Assembly: GCF_019236175.1 (NCBI RefSeq)
Contig: NZ_JAFAJM010000016.1
Location: 1-64,000, forward strand
DNA length: 64,000 bases
From: Chryseobacterium sp.
Lineage (GTDB): Bacteria > Bacteroidota > Bacteroidia > Flavobacteriales > Weeksellaceae
Direction of reading: 5' to 3'
Positions 33,969-44,799 of this stretch are shown here, one piece after another. Made by a program: the position numbers and the translations under genes. The notes beneath the pieces were generated by a model. The model saw only the letters and a program-made list of their open reading frames with translations. It was not told where the DNA came from and searched no databases. Positions within the stretch are counted from its first letter, which is position 1; each line of letters opens with the position of its first letter.

Positions 33969-35018
33969 TTACAGCTGTATTTTACTGATTCCGCCCTTTA
34001 AAGAAAAAACCTTTTTCTTAGGAAAAGCTTCTTTGATTTTTTTAACGGCCTCCCCACTGCGTTTTCCGGATTGACAGTAGATGAGAATAGATTTAGATAT
34101 TGCAGAAATGAGGTGTACATGATGATGCAGCTCATCGAGAGGAATATTTCTGCCACCGATATTGAATTGAGAATGTTCCAGCTCTGAACGGACATCTATT
34201 ATTTCAAAATCATCCTGATCCTGCTTCCACTGTTCCAGGGTAATGACAGGAACAGTCTGTGGTAAATCGATAATCCGGACTGATGTTTTTTTAAGCTTAA
34301 TGATTTGTGTTCTTCCATTCAGGACATTCATCATCCATAATTTTCCTGCTAAAATATCTTCCGAATGCGTGAGGTATTTTATAGCTTCATTAGCCTGCAT
34401 ATTCCCGACAATTCCTGCCAGTGTAGGAATAACTCCGCCTTCTCTGCAGTTCGGAACCTGGGATTCCTCGGCATCCGGAAAAACATCCCGATAATTAGGA
34501 GAATAAGTGCCGTCCTTTTGTAAAACATTCCATATACTTACCTGTCCTTCGTGCTGATAAATAGCACCATATACCAAAGGCTTTCCGGCTAATACACAGG
34601 CATCATTCAAAAGGCATTTGGTTTCAAAATTATCTGTTCCTTCAATAATGAGGTCAAATTCTGAAATCAGATCCGTAACATTAGAGGAAGAAATCCTGAT
34701 ACGGTAAGGAATAACAGAAACAGAGGGATTTTGCCGCTGTAATTTTTTTGCGGCCACTTCCACTTTAAATAATCCGATATCTTCAGGCGTATAAAGAATC
34801 TGACGGTGCAGGTTGCTTAAAGAAACAATATCATCATCTGCAATACCGATGGTTCCGACTCCTGAAGATGTGAGATACTGAGCGGTGGGACAGCCAAGGC
34901 CTCCCATACCTACAATGAGAACTCTGGCATTGGCGAGCCGTTCCTGAGATGAAGTTCCAAATCCTGGTAAAGCGATCTGGCAGCGGTAACGTTCAAACGA
35001 ATCACTCATTGTTATCAT
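33969..35018 (-). CDS. moeB: HesA/MoeB/ThiF-family adenylyltransferase with rhodanese domain
   Basis: This 349-residue protein has an N-terminal E1-like domain (VLIVGMGGLGCPTAQYLTSSGVG, adenylate loop DDDIVSLSNLHRQ, EGTDNFETKCLLND) and a C-terminal rhodanese domain (IIDVRSELEHSQFNIGGRNIP, active Cys in IYCQSGKRSGEAV). It activates the MoaD Gly-Gly end as an acyl-adenylate and, through rhodanese, supplies the sulfur. The CxxC zinc pairs of E. coli MoeB are not visible. A role for ThiS in the same protein is possible. It ends the minus-strand Moco operon. Confidence 0.88.
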   Translation of the reverse strand: MITMSDSFERYRCQIALPGFGTSSQERLANARVLIVGMGGLGCPTAQYLTSSGVGTIGIADDDIVSLSNLHRQILYTPEDIGLFKVEVAAKKLQRQNPSVSVIPYRIRISSSNVTDLISEFDLIIEGTDNFETKCLLNDACVLAGKPLVYGAIYQHEGQVSIWNVLQKDGTYSPNYRDVFPDAEESQVPNCREGGVIPTLAGIVGNMQANEAIKYLTHSEDILAGKLWMMNVLNGRTQIIKLKKTSVRIIDLPQTVPVITLEQWKQDQDDFEIIDVRSELEHSQFNIGGRNIPLDELHHHVHLISAISKSILIYCQSGKRSGEAVKKIKEAFPKKKVFSLKGGISKIQL

Positions 35019-35044
35019 TATTTCCTTTCGGGGTTCAAAATATT

Positions 35045-35674
35045 TTATTTATGCATTGCCTGCTTATTCAGAATTTCCTTTGCTTTTACTGCATCCTCAG
35101 GAGTATTGACATTCATTAAGGCCTCCGGATTATCAGGTTTTAAAATGAGGGTATCACTATTGATCAACACTTTTCTGGGACATGTATTTCCTACTCCCAG
35201 AAAATGGAGAAGCAATGGATAGCTCTTAGGCTCCCAAATAGTAATCAGAGGTTCCGGAAACCCATCAAACGGACTTTCGTAAGTTGTAGCTGCTTTTTCA
35301 GGATCTCTCGACCGTATTAAATAGTCCAGTGACCGATGATCCAGTAAAGGAAGATCACAAGCTGCCACAAGCCATGCTTTATCCCTTTGAGCTCTTAACG
35401 CAGAGAGAATTCCGCCAAAAGGCCCCATATTCAGAAAAGTATCGGTAAGCGCATGATATGAATAATCAAAATTTTCCAACTGATCCTGCCTGCAAGAAAT
35501 AAACACTTCATTACAAAACGGAGCAAGAAGATCAGCCGCAAAATAACGTTGTTCTTTTCCATGCCAGTTAAGAAGATCTTTATCACTCCCCATTCTTCGG
35601 CTTTTTCCTCCTGCGAGAACAAGACCATTGATTATTGGGATGTTATTATATTCTGGAGAAGTCATTTTTTCCAC
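35045..35674 (-). CDS. mobA: molybdenum cofactor guanylyltransferase MobA
   Basis: This 209-residue protein has the nucleotidyltransferase signature LAGGKSRRMGSDKDLLNW at the N-terminus, then SYHALTDTFLNMGPFGGILSAL and LVAACDLPLLDHRSL. It joins GMP to molybdopterin to give the bis-MGD form used by DMSO-reductase-type enzymes such as the FdhF-like protein nearby. The gene overlaps moaC by 29 nt, showing tight coupling. That a MobA is present in this cluster supports a bis-MGD client. Confidence 0.92.
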   Translation of the reverse strand: MEKMTSPEYNNIPIINGLVLAGGKSRRMGSDKDLLNWHGKEQRYFAADLLAPFCNEVFISCRQDQLENFDYSYHALTDTFLNMGPFGGILSALRAQRDKAWLVAACDLPLLDHRSLDYLIRSRDPEKAATTYESPFDGFPEPLITIWEPKSYPLLLHFLGVGNTCPRKVLINSDTLILKPDNPEALMNVNTPEDAVKAKEILNKQAMHK

Positions 35675-36122
35675 CGGTTTTTTCGATTAATTTTATTTCT
35701 TTAATAACGATATCATGGCTTAGTGCTTTGCACATATCATAAATCGTTAATGCAGCAACAGAAGCACCTGTAAGTGCTTCCATTTCCACTCCGGTTTTCG
35801 CTTCTATGCTTGCCGTACATTCGATTACGATTTCATGATGCTCATTAAGCTCAATCTGTACATAGCAGTTGTCTAGTCCTATGGGATGACAAAGCGGGAT
35901 AAGCTCACTCGTTTTTTTTGCGCCCATAATTCCGGCAATAACAGCTATTTGGAAAACAGATCCTTTTTTTGTTTTAAAATCTCCTTGCTGTAATGCTTTC
36001 AGAACGGGAAGAGGCAATGTAATAACCGCTTGTGCAACAGCTTTTCTGTGGGTCACTTTTTTGTCACTTATATCTACAATGGCCGGCTGGCCGTTTTGAT
36101 TAAGATGGGTAAATTCTGACAT
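35646..36122 (-). CDS. moaC: cyclic pyranopterin monophosphate synthase MoaC
   Basis: This 158-residue protein has the MoaC pattern: MVDISDKKVTHRKAVA-like N-terminus, the IPLCHPIGLDNCYVQIEL active segment, and GVEMEALTGASVAALTIYDMCKAL with the catalytic lysine region. It converts the MoaA product to cPMP. It lies between moeA and mobA. The MoaB/MogA partner is not fused to it and not seen in the window. Confidence 0.95.
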   Translation of the reverse strand: MSEFTHLNQNGQPAIVDISDKKVTHRKAVAQAVITLPLPVLKALQQGDFKTKKGSVFQIAVIAGIMGAKKTSELIPLCHPIGLDNCYVQIELNEHHEIVIECTASIEAKTGVEMEALTGASVAALTIYDMCKALSHDIVIKEIKLIEKTGGKNDFSRI

Positions 36123-36140
36123 ATTTGTTTCGTTGTGTTT

Positions 36141-37343
36141 TTAATAAGTATATCTCCAGATTTTATAAACCTCTCCCTTTCGGAAAATTTTCTGTTCCAG
36201 GGGAAGTTCCATAAAGGCATGAGTTTCGGCAAGATGAGAAAAATCTCCCGAACCGTTTGTATTGACAGATTCGGCAGTGAGTTGTCCGAGATGATTGACG
36301 TTAAGCTTTACCTGTGAAAAGTACTGAAGCGAAAAAGGAAATTCAATATCATTTTGTAAAACAGCAAACTGATAAGGATTTTCATTCATTTTCAGTGATC
36401 TTTCCAGCCAGGGAATAAAATAACGGTGAAAGCACATCAGAACGGAAACAGGATTCCCGGGAAACGCAAAGACAAGTTTCCGGTATTTATTTTTACCGAA
36501 CCAAAAAGGTTTTCCGGGTCTTTGCTGTATTTTGTGAAAAAGCTTTTCTATTCCCAGTTCTTCGCAAACCTGAGGGAGATAATCAAACTTTCCCATGGAT
36601 ACGCCACCACTCATGAGAAGGACATCGTATTGATTAATGCAACGGGATAGTTCTTTTTTAATCTCTTCGTAATCATCGTTAAGGTGAAGAAAATCTGCTT
36701 TAATTTTATATTTTTCCAATGCCGATTGTAATGTAATTCCATTAGAACGTCTTAGTTGAAACGGACTGGGAACAGATTCTGCACTTACCATTTCATCTCC
36801 GGTGGAAACAATAAGAATATTAGGTAGTTTTTTTACCGATACAGAAGTCTTTCCAATAGAAGAAGCAATTCCGATAATAGCAGAGGTAATGACCTCATCA
36901 GCTTTTACCAGAATTTCACCTTCTTTTTTATCCCTTCCTTGCAGATGGATATTTTGTCCCTTTTTAACGTCTGTATTAATGGTCGCTATCCCGTTGTTTA
37001 TTGAAATATCTTCATACCGTATCACCGTATCTACGGAAGGATCCAAAGCGGCTCCTGTCATTATTTCAACGCATTCATCCTCTGAATCAATAGGTATCGA
37101 GGGCTCTCCCGCAGGTTGCACGGCTTTAATAGTGAAGGAATGTCTGTCTTTACTGATGGCTTCATAACTGATGGCAATCCCATCTACAGTGGGGCGGTTA
37201 AAAGGAGGCAGATCCCGGTCTGCAGTAAGATCTTCTGCAAGTACTCTTCCCAATGCTTCGTGATAAGAAATATCTTCTTTCCCAAAGTCTTGTACCTGAG
37301 AAAGTATAATATCTTCTGCCTGTTGTACGGTAATCATTTCCAT
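36141..37343 (-). CDS. moeA: molybdopterin molybdotransferase MoeA
   Basis: This 400-residue protein has DLPPFNRPTVDGIAI, VEIMTGAALDPSVDTVIRYED, the MPT-binding loop VLLMSGGVSMGKFDYLP and the GNPVSVLMCFHRY segment, all typical of MoeA. It inserts molybdate into adenylated molybdopterin. It starts 2 nt after moaA and is followed 18 nt later by moaC, so the five genes moaA-moeA-moaC-mobA-moeB form an operon. Confidence 0.94.
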   Translation of the reverse strand: MEMITVQQAEDIILSQVQDFGKEDISYHEALGRVLAEDLTADRDLPPFNRPTVDGIAISYEAISKDRHSFTIKAVQPAGEPSIPIDSEDECVEIMTGAALDPSVDTVIRYEDISINNGIATINTDVKKGQNIHLQGRDKKEGEILVKADEVITSAIIGIASSIGKTSVSVKKLPNILIVSTGDEMVSAESVPSPFQLRRSNGITLQSALEKYKIKADFLHLNDDYEEIKKELSRCINQYDVLLMSGGVSMGKFDYLPQVCEELGIEKLFHKIQQRPGKPFWFGKNKYRKLVFAFPGNPVSVLMCFHRYFIPWLERSLKMNENPYQFAVLQNDIEFPFSLQYFSQVKLNVNHLGQLTAESVNTNGSGDFSHLAETHAFMELPLEQKIFRKGEVYKIWRYTY

Positions 37344-37345
37344 AG

Positions 37346-38335
37346 TTATCCTCCGATTGTAGCCATAGACTGGTGGATTTCCGAAGCATCCGCATTTAAT
37401 TTTTCAGCTTCCCATCCATCTTTTGGCTTTTTATGTATACTGTTGATAATTATATTTTTGAGTTCTTCATTGGTTTTCCCCGATCTCATCTCGTCTTTTA
37501 AATTGATACCACCATTTTCATATAAACAGGTTCGCAATAAACCGGAAGGTGTAATGCGGATTCTGTTGCAGTCACCACAAAATGATCGGGTATAGGCGGC
37601 TATGATTCCGATATCTCCGGTAAATCCGGGAATTTTATAATTATAGGAGGTAGAACTTTTCGGATCTTCAGTCTTCCGCAGCTCTGGAAAATGGTTTTTG
37701 AGGTGGTGGAGAATCTGCAGATGGTTCCATTGCAGGGATATTGCTGCGTGATCATTGCCGTTAAAAGGCATTTCTTCAATAAAGCGCACATCTATGGGAA
37801 GATTTCTGGCCAGCTCAGCTAAAGGAATAATGTCCTCCATATTCCGGCCTTCCATTACCACGGTATTGATTTTTACTCTGATGTGATGTTTTAACAGAGC
37901 ATCCAGTGTTTTCATTACTTTATCAAAGCTTTTCCGGCGGGTGATTCTGAAGAAACGCTCTTCATTCAGGGTATCAAGGCTCAGATTGACAGATTGTATT
38001 CCATACTCTTTAAGCTGTGGGATATATTGTTCGGTAAGAAGTCCGTTGGTTGTTAGACTCAGACCATTAAGCCCGTTGAGTTGTGAGATTTTTTTGATAA
38101 GTCCGATACAGTTCTTCCTTACAAAAGGTTCCCCTCCGGTTATTCTTATTTTATCAACCCCCAATTCGGTAAACACAGAACATATTCTGAGCATTTCCTC
38201 ATCAGTCATCAGCTCTTTCTGTTTGATCCATATAAGTCCGTTTTCCGGCATACAATAAGTACAGCGGAGATTACATCGGTCTACAACGGCCAATCTCAGA
38301 TAGTTGATATGTCTTCCGAATTTATCTGTTAACAT
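37346..38335 (-). CDS. moaA: GTP 3',8-cyclase MoaA
   Basis: This 329-residue radical SAM enzyme has cluster motif CNLRCTYC (Cys21, Cys25, Cys28) and a second cluster in the C-terminal half (CGDCNRIR, then RTCLYENG). It ends in the conserved Gly-Gly (MATIGG). It opens GTP to the 3',8-cyclo product, the first step of molybdenum-cofactor synthesis. It is the first gene of the minus-strand operon, with a strong promoter at 38360-38393. Confidence 0.96.
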   Translation of the reverse strand: MLTDKFGRHINYLRLAVVDRCNLRCTYCMPENGLIWIKQKELMTDEEMLRICSVFTELGVDKIRITGGEPFVRKNCIGLIKKISQLNGLNGLSLTTNGLLTEQYIPQLKEYGIQSVNLSLDTLNEERFFRITRRKSFDKVMKTLDALLKHHIRVKINTVVMEGRNMEDIIPLAELARNLPIDVRFIEEMPFNGNDHAAISLQWNHLQILHHLKNHFPELRKTEDPKSSTSYNYKIPGFTGDIGIIAAYTRSFCGDCNRIRITPSGLLRTCLYENGGINLKDEMRSGKTNEELKNIIINSIHKKPKDGWEAEKLNADASEIHQSMATIGG

Positions 38336-38359
38336 CTTTCACAGCAAAAGAGCCTTATA

Positions 38360-38393
38360 CAAATATACTTATTGTTTTAACGATATACCAAAA
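38360..38393 (-). promoter_or_regulatory. Bacteroidetes-type promoter of the moaA operon
   Basis: On the minus strand TTTTG is followed after 21 nt by TATATTTG, a very good fit to the TTTG/TAnnTTTG consensus. It lies 25 nt before the moaA ATG. Confidence 0.75.
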
Positions 38394-38668
38394 TCTCAAT
38401 ATTGAAAATTAAGCATTAATCATTGGCCGATTCTGTTTTAATATTTTGGAATAATGACGAGTACGTAAGGTTTTCTCTTAATTTGAGTTTGGATATTAAG
38501 AAAAAATGGGATGAAAATATGATAGTTCTTTCACCATTTGTGATATTTCTGAAAGGAAAGGACAGCGTAACTTTGCATGCTGTTAAAATATGCTCTTTGT
38601 GCATAGAAAATATATATTGTATTTTCATAAATTAGTGTACCGCTTTATGGAGAGTGAAAAGAAATTGT
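38394..38668. other. non-coding stretch between moaA and an AraC gene
   Basis: No coding sequence could be supported. Two overlapping 70-codon ORFs on opposite strands (TTG start on the plus strand) have no recognisable features. Apart from the moaA promoter nothing clear is seen. Confidence 0.5.
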
Positions 38669-39535
38669 ATGGTAATAGATAAAGGTTTAATCAATAAAAA
38701 TTCCGTAGAAGAAGTTTTTAATAAAGGGATAGATGTTGTTTTTCAGGATGAAATCAATGCTGAATCATTAAATTTTTTCCCCGAGAACTGTTTTACGATT
38801 ATCCTGTTAGACAAGTGTGAAAGCGGACGTTGTATTACAGGCCTTAATACCTATGATCTGGTATCTCAGCAACTCTTCATTCATCTTCCCAAAAGAGAAT
38901 ATAAATGGAATTTGCCTGCCGGAACTGCCGGAAGAAGACTTATCATCAATGATTCTGTATTAAAGACATTTTCTCCTACACTCAAATATACTTTTTCTTC
39001 CTACAGCAGGTTTGAGATGATTAAGCCCGATGAAGAAACATATCATAGATTCAGTGTTGAGTTTAATGCAATCAGGAAAGAAATCGTTGCAGATACCATT
39101 TTTCCCGAACTGATTAATGCACGGATCAGGCTGCTGGCTTTGATTATCAATTTGTGGGTAGAACATGCTTATGGAAATAAAGCGCTGAACACTCCGGATA
39201 ATTTAGCTTTTCGTTTTCATATGCTGGTTGATAAGAACTTTAAAACCCAGAAAAATGTAGCGTTTTATGCCAGAGAATTATGTATAACACCTAATTACCT
39301 TGGAGTTATTTGCAGAAAACAATATCAGGTTTCACCACTGGAATTTATTAAGGAAAGAAGTATTCTGGAAGCAAAAAATCTTCTTCACAGTTCTGAGCGG
39401 TCTATTAAGGAAATTGCTTTTGAATTGGGATTCCGGAACTTTTCTCACTTTTCCTATCTTTTTAGAATTAAAACGGGATCAACACCTAAAAACTACAGAA
39501 AGAGGCTCCAACAGTCGGATCCCAGTACGCCCTAA
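38669..39535 (+). CDS. AraC-family transcriptional regulator
   Basis: This regulator of about 288 residues has an N-terminal cupin-like sensor part and a C-terminal double helix-turn-helix (VAFYARELCITPNYLGVICRK, then FELGFRNFSHFSYLFRIKTGSTPKNYRK over two helices). I use ATG 38669; GTG 38654 is an alternative. Its stop overlaps by 4 nt the stop of the convergent LytTR gene, so the two transcripts run into each other. The target is unknown. Confidence 0.85.
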   Translation: MVIDKGLINKNSVEEVFNKGIDVVFQDEINAESLNFFPENCFTIILLDKCESGRCITGLNTYDLVSQQLFIHLPKREYKWNLPAGTAGRRLIINDSVLKTFSPTLKYTFSSYSRFEMIKPDEETYHRFSVEFNAIRKEIVADTIFPELINARIRLLALIINLWVEHAYGNKALNTPDNLAFRFHMLVDKNFKTQKNVAFYARELCITPNYLGVICRKQYQVSPLEFIKERSILEAKNLLHSSERSIKEIAFELGFRNFSHFSYLFRIKTGSTPKNYRKRLQQSDPSTP

Positions 39536-40287
39536 TCATCATTCAGCCATTCAAGAAAATGCTGAACACGCACTCTGCTTACGATAATTTCATGAGGACA
39601 TTCAGGATCAAATTCAATGGCAAGACGGCTGTTGACTACTTTTTTAACTCCATTGATAGCTTTTATATTGGTAATACAATTGCGGGAAACCCTGAAAAAT
39701 GTATCTTTCGGTAACTGATTTTCTAACTGATCCAGGGTATAGTTGACAATATACCTTTTATCATCAAAGGTATGCAGCATGACCACTTTTTCTTCACTGT
39801 AGAAATAGGCAATATTTCTGGATTCCACATAAAGATACCCTTCTCTGGAATGTACAAGAAAACGATTTTTAATCTTTTTCATCAGAGAAGATTCTACCAT
39901 ACGTATACCTATCGCTTCCTGCTCTTTATCAAAATGCAGATCTTCCAGTTTTATAAATGCCCGCTCCAGATCTTCTTCAGAAATAGGCTTCAGAAGATAG
40001 TCTATACTGTTGACTTTAAAAGCCTGAATGGCATATTCATCATAGGCAGTGGTAAAGATGATGGGAACTTCCACTTTGATATGATTAAATATTTCAAAAC
40101 AACTGCCATCTGACAGGCTGATGTCCATCAGAATAAAGTCCGGCTTATTCTCCTGTAAAAATTCTACAGATTCTAAGACGCTTTGAGTTCTTCCCTGTAA
40201 AGTATAATCCGGACGTAGTTTATCCATCATTCGTTTGAGTTCGGAAAAAGCCAGACGTTCATCCTCAACAATTAAATATTTTTTCAT
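39532..40287 (-). CDS. LytTR response regulator
   Basis: This 251-residue regulator has a receiver domain (acidic pair Glu8-Asp9, Asp55 in LMDISLSDG, LLKPISEEDL) and a LytTR DNA-binding domain (FLVHSREGYLYVESRN, FFRVSRNCITNIKAI). It overlaps its kinase gene by 4 nt (ATGA-type), so the two are made together. The regulon is unknown; the barrel protein gene upstream of the kinase is a possible partner. Confidence 0.92.
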   Translation of the reverse strand: MKKYLIVEDERLAFSELKRMMDKLRPDYTLQGRTQSVLESVEFLQENKPDFILMDISLSDGSCFEIFNHIKVEVPIIFTTAYDEYAIQAFKVNSIDYLLKPISEEDLERAFIKLEDLHFDKEQEAIGIRMVESSLMKKIKNRFLVHSREGYLYVESRNIAYFYSEEKVVMLHTFDDKRYIVNYTLDQLENQLPKDTFFRVSRNCITNIKAINGVKKVVNSRLAIEFDPECPHEIIVSRVRVQHFLEWLNDD

Positions 40288-41351
40288 TCTATGAAAGGTA
40301 TTTTTACAATAAACTGATCATTATTCTCTTCTATCATCAGTTTTTTATGATATCGGTCATATTGCGTATTCAGAAAAGATAAGCCTATTCCTTCTCCTCT
40401 GGTAATATCGTTACGCAAAGATATTTTGTTTCGGAAAGATATTCCGTTGTCATCTATAGAAATATAGATAAGCAAAGGATCGGCAACAGAACTTACATTA
40501 TGTTTAAAGGCATTTTCAAGAAGCAACTGGAAACTGAAGGCCACCAGTTTATGCTGTTCCCATTGTTCAGCAGGCTCTATTTCAATTCTGAATCCGTTTT
40601 CAAATCTTATTTCCATTAAAAACAGATACTGTCTGAAAAAATGCATCTCCTCTTTCAAAGTATTTAATGGTTTTTTACTTACCGAAAGAACCTGTCTGTA
40701 CACCTGAGATAAAGCCTTAGTATATTTATTGGCCTGATCCTGATTTTCATAAATAAGAGAAGATAATACGTTCAGTGAATTGAACAGAAAATGGGGGTTT
40801 ACCTGTGCTCTCAGGGCATTATACTGATATATGAGCATATTTCGCTTCGCTTTTTCGGAAATCTTAATCGCTTTACGTTCTGCCCGGAAATAAAATAATA
40901 AATCAAGAACCAGAAGAATCGGGAGATTAGCAGTGATATTGAGAATAAGGCCTGTTTTATAGGAAAGAGCCTGCTTTATTCCCACATCAAATATCTCGGT
41001 AACCATAAAATTAAATGTAAAATACAACAGGATGCACAGCAAAATATTACTTACGAATAATGAAGAAGCGTGCCTGTACATACTTGTATGCATAGGCGTG
41101 ATCCCGTTGATGAGTTTGATCAGCAGATAATCCAGGAAAGTCATAACCAGTACTATAGGATAGAACAATACAAACTGGAGCAGAAAATTATCCCAGAGAT
41201 TTACTTTCGAAAGGATGCTACTCTGCATAATGGTATTGAAGAAAAAAATCTGGTATACCGTATAAATGGTGGTGACTATAAAATAATAGAAAAGAATCAC
41301 ATATCGCCTTGATTTCATTTCCTGATCCCGGAAAATTTCAGAAAAATTCAT
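40284..41351 (-). CDS. LytS-type sensor histidine kinase
   Basis: This kinase of about 355 residues has four transmembrane helices, then a His_kinase motif ALRAQVNPHFLFNSLNVLSS (His187) and a short HATPase domain (LLLENAFKHN, GEGIGLSFLNTQYDRYH). I use ATG 41351; the ORF from TTG 41363 adds four residues. The pair with 39532-40287 is an ordinary LytS/LytTR system with no peptide gene next to it. Confidence 0.9.
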   Translation of the reverse strand: MNFSEIFRDQEMKSRRYVILFYYFIVTTIYTVYQIFFFNTIMQSSILSKVNLWDNFLLQFVLFYPIVLVMTFLDYLLIKLINGITPMHTSMYRHASSLFVSNILLCILLYFTFNFMVTEIFDVGIKQALSYKTGLILNITANLPILLVLDLLFYFRAERKAIKISEKAKRNMLIYQYNALRAQVNPHFLFNSLNVLSSLIYENQDQANKYTKALSQVYRQVLSVSKKPLNTLKEEMHFFRQYLFLMEIRFENGFRIEIEPAEQWEQHKLVAFSFQLLLENAFKHNVSSVADPLLIYISIDDNGISFRNKISLRNDITRGEGIGLSFLNTQYDRYHKKLMIEENNDQFIVKIPFIE

Positions 41352-41409
41352 ATACCGTTTCAAATATGGTTTTGTTAAATTGTAAGTTTATCATCGATGT
41401 TGCCACTGA

Positions 41410-42318
41410 TTATTTTTTCTTTCCTGCAAAGTTATACTTAATCCCGGCAGAAACATACAAGGAAGGATCAAAACTGGCATCCCCCCATTTCAGAAACTGA
41501 GAAGGTTCTCTGTCCCGGTACCGGTCGGTACGTCCAAAATTAGCCCCGAATGTACCGCTGACTATCCAATTGTTTACTTTAAACTCAGGCTCCAGGCCTA
41601 AACTTACATAATGATGATCAAAATATTTTTTCTGCCCGTCGATTTTAGCTGTAGAAAAGAAAAATCGGGGCCGGTTTACAATGCGTATGGCCAATTCATC
41701 ATTGAATTTGTAACCTACAGAAAATTTAGGATTGTAACTAAGCTCTGCATGGTACTCCATACCGCGCTTTTTTTCACTATGGTATTGGAAATAGGGCATA
41801 GGGATAAGCATGGGTTTATCAAAGGCATTATTAGCGACAAGGGCAACTCCGATTTTAATTTTGGGCCGGAGCTGCCATATAAATGACGAATACATATTAA
41901 TAATAATATTATCTGCCTCTAGTTTTTTAAGATCAGTATGAGTAGCATATACTCCTGCCGATACCCCTCCGATAAACATTAGCTTTTCATGGATGGGGCT
42001 CATATACAATACCCCGAGATCTGCAGAACCCATTTCTTTAGGTAAAACATCTGAAGCGACCCCGTTGTTATTAAAAGAAGTATAGGACGCATTAAGCGTT
42101 GTTGCCCACATTCTGGGCTGCTGATACCCTGTCGGTCTAATACTGACAGGAATACTGGCAGTCAGAGTAGTGGTAATCGCAGAACTCTTTCCCGCTGTTT
42201 TATCACCGTTGTCATCAATATACTTTTGCTGCGGAAGATATTCCGATCTTAATTCTATTTGGGCAAAAGTATGAACTGCCTGTATCAGTGCAGCCATTAT
42301 AATCCATTTCTTTCTCAT
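41410..42318 (-). CDS. DUF6268-like outer membrane beta-barrel protein
   Basis: This protein of about 302 residues has a signal peptide ending at HTFAQ, then a run of amphipathic strands (MWATTLNASYTSF, YHAELSYNPKFSVGYKF, LGLEPEFKVNNWIVSGTFGANFG) ending with SAGIKYNFAGKKK. This is the pattern of DUF6268 barrels often found in Flavobacteriia. The role is unknown. The start is ATG 42318, because GTG 42339 would place seven residues before the signal peptide. It lies 58 nt upstream of the LytS kinase, in the same direction. Confidence 0.8.
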   Translation of the reverse strand: MRKKWIIMAALIQAVHTFAQIELRSEYLPQQKYIDDNGDKTAGKSSAITTTLTASIPVSIRPTGYQQPRMWATTLNASYTSFNNNGVASDVLPKEMGSADLGVLYMSPIHEKLMFIGGVSAGVYATHTDLKKLEADNIIINMYSSFIWQLRPKIKIGVALVANNAFDKPMLIPMPYFQYHSEKKRGMEYHAELSYNPKFSVGYKFNDELAIRIVNRPRFFFSTAKIDGQKKYFDHHYVSLGLEPEFKVNNWIVSGTFGANFGRTDRYRDREPSQFLKWGDASFDPSLYVSAGIKYNFAGKKK

Positions 42319-42480
42319 TACTTTCTCATTTGAAAGCACAAAGAAACTTCAATAATTTTGTAATATACTGGTATTTAGCATATTAAATGATAAGGTTTAG
42401 CGTTTTAAGGATGAACTGCATTATTTCAGGAATGAATTTTTTATTCTATTTGCTTTCTGATAACAAAAAGGTCTGAATGA

Positions 42481-43611
<1,131 letters not shown>

Positions 43612-43692
43612 TTACATATTGATGCGAATTTCCGGTGTTTTTTAGAGATAAAATAATTACATTAGACTTTAAAATAGCCGTAAAAGACTTTT

Positions 43693-44655
43693 ATGAAAAA
43701 AGATGATCCAACAGTTCCGGAAGTATTAAAAAAGCTGGCCGCTTTATTAGGAACAGAAATAAAACAGAGAACTCTTGAAATTCCGCCCCAGTTTGGGAGC
43801 GGGTATTGCAGCGGATTTATTTTTAATGAAAATATCCGGATGCTGGTCTGTAATTATGAATTAAAAGAAGATGTCAGCATTGAAAACAAAGAGATGAATT
43901 CTGAGAAAAGGATGATATTTTTTAAATTCCGGCATATTTTCCCTAAAATAAAAGCTTTGCAATCCGAAAAATTTTCATCTGAAATCCCAACTGTTTTAAT
44001 AGCTACCAGTCGGATGAATACGGATGAGGTTGTTTCTATTCATTCTAATACCTCAACCATTAATATTGAAATAGATGCAGGTTATCTTGCAGGATTATTT
44101 CCTTCATCCCATCAGTCTCCGGTTTTACAAAGTTTATTGCAAAATACCCGTCCTTTTCTTTTTGAACAGGTGATGGATCCCGGTTTACAGAATATTGTCA
44201 ACGAAATGATTTCCGGACAGACTGATGAGTTTTTTAAATTGTTTTTCCTCAGAATAAAGGCAGAAGAGCTGATTTGTAAATTACTGATGGAATTGGAAAA
44301 AAGAAGCGAAAAACAAGTATATGCTCTGAATATACAGGATATTGAAACTATTTATAAAGTCAGAGAAAATATACTTGAACAGTTGGAAATTCCGCCTGTT
44401 ATTCATGATCTGGCAACAAAAGCTGGCATGAGTCCTACTAAGCTTAAACGCCTTTTCAGACAGATTTTCGGAAATAGTATTTTTAATTATTATCAGGAGT
44501 TCAGAATGAAAGAAGCGGCTGCTTTACTTAAAGAAAAGAAATATTCAGTTTCAGAAGTGGGGTATAGGCTGGGTTTTTCCAATCTGAGCCATTTTTCAAA
44601 AATATTCAATGAACATATAGGTATGAAACCTAAACAGTATTCAATGAGGCTTTAA
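43693..44655 (+). CDS. AraC-family regulator divergent to the TetX homologue
   Basis: This 320-residue protein has an N-terminal sensor part and a C-terminal AraC domain (IHDLATKAGMSPTKLKRLFRQ, then YRLGFSNLSHFSKIFNEHIG). It is divergent from the monooxygenase gene with a 93-nt gap, the usual layout for a regulator and its target. No clear inverted or direct repeats stand out in the gap. Its ligand could be the monooxygenase substrate. Confidence 0.87.
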   Translation: MKKDDPTVPEVLKKLAALLGTEIKQRTLEIPPQFGSGYCSGFIFNENIRMLVCNYELKEDVSIENKEMNSEKRMIFFKFRHIFPKIKALQSEKFSSEIPTVLIATSRMNTDEVVSIHSNTSTINIEIDAGYLAGLFPSSHQSPVLQSLLQNTRPFLFEQVMDPGLQNIVNEMISGQTDEFFKLFFLRIKAEELICKLLMELEKRSEKQVYALNIQDIETIYKVRENILEQLEIPPVIHDLATKAGMSPTKLKRLFRQIFGNSIFNYYQEFRMKEAAALLKEKKYSVSEVGYRLGFSNLSHFSKIFNEHIGMKPKQYSMRL

Positions 44656-44745
44656 TTGGATCTGTCAAACTGTTGTATAAGCATCAGAATCATTGTCTTA
44701 GATTTTATAATGACCACAGGGGTAAGATCTAAGGATACAAAATAA

Positions 44746-44772
44746 AAGCTGTACTTTTTACGGGTACAGCTT
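44746..44772 (-). terminator. terminator of the 44800-45210 gene
   Basis: AAGCTGTAC pairs with GTACAGCTT and is followed leftwards on the minus strand by TTTTATTTT. Confidence 0.75.
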
Positions 44773-44799
44773 CTATAAATAACTAAGAACTATTTAATA

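Noticed and set aside
38423..38635. 70-codon ORF on the plus strand, and a mirror ORF on the minus strand, between moaA and the AraC gene
   Set aside because: TTG start, no protein features, and the two frames shadow each other.
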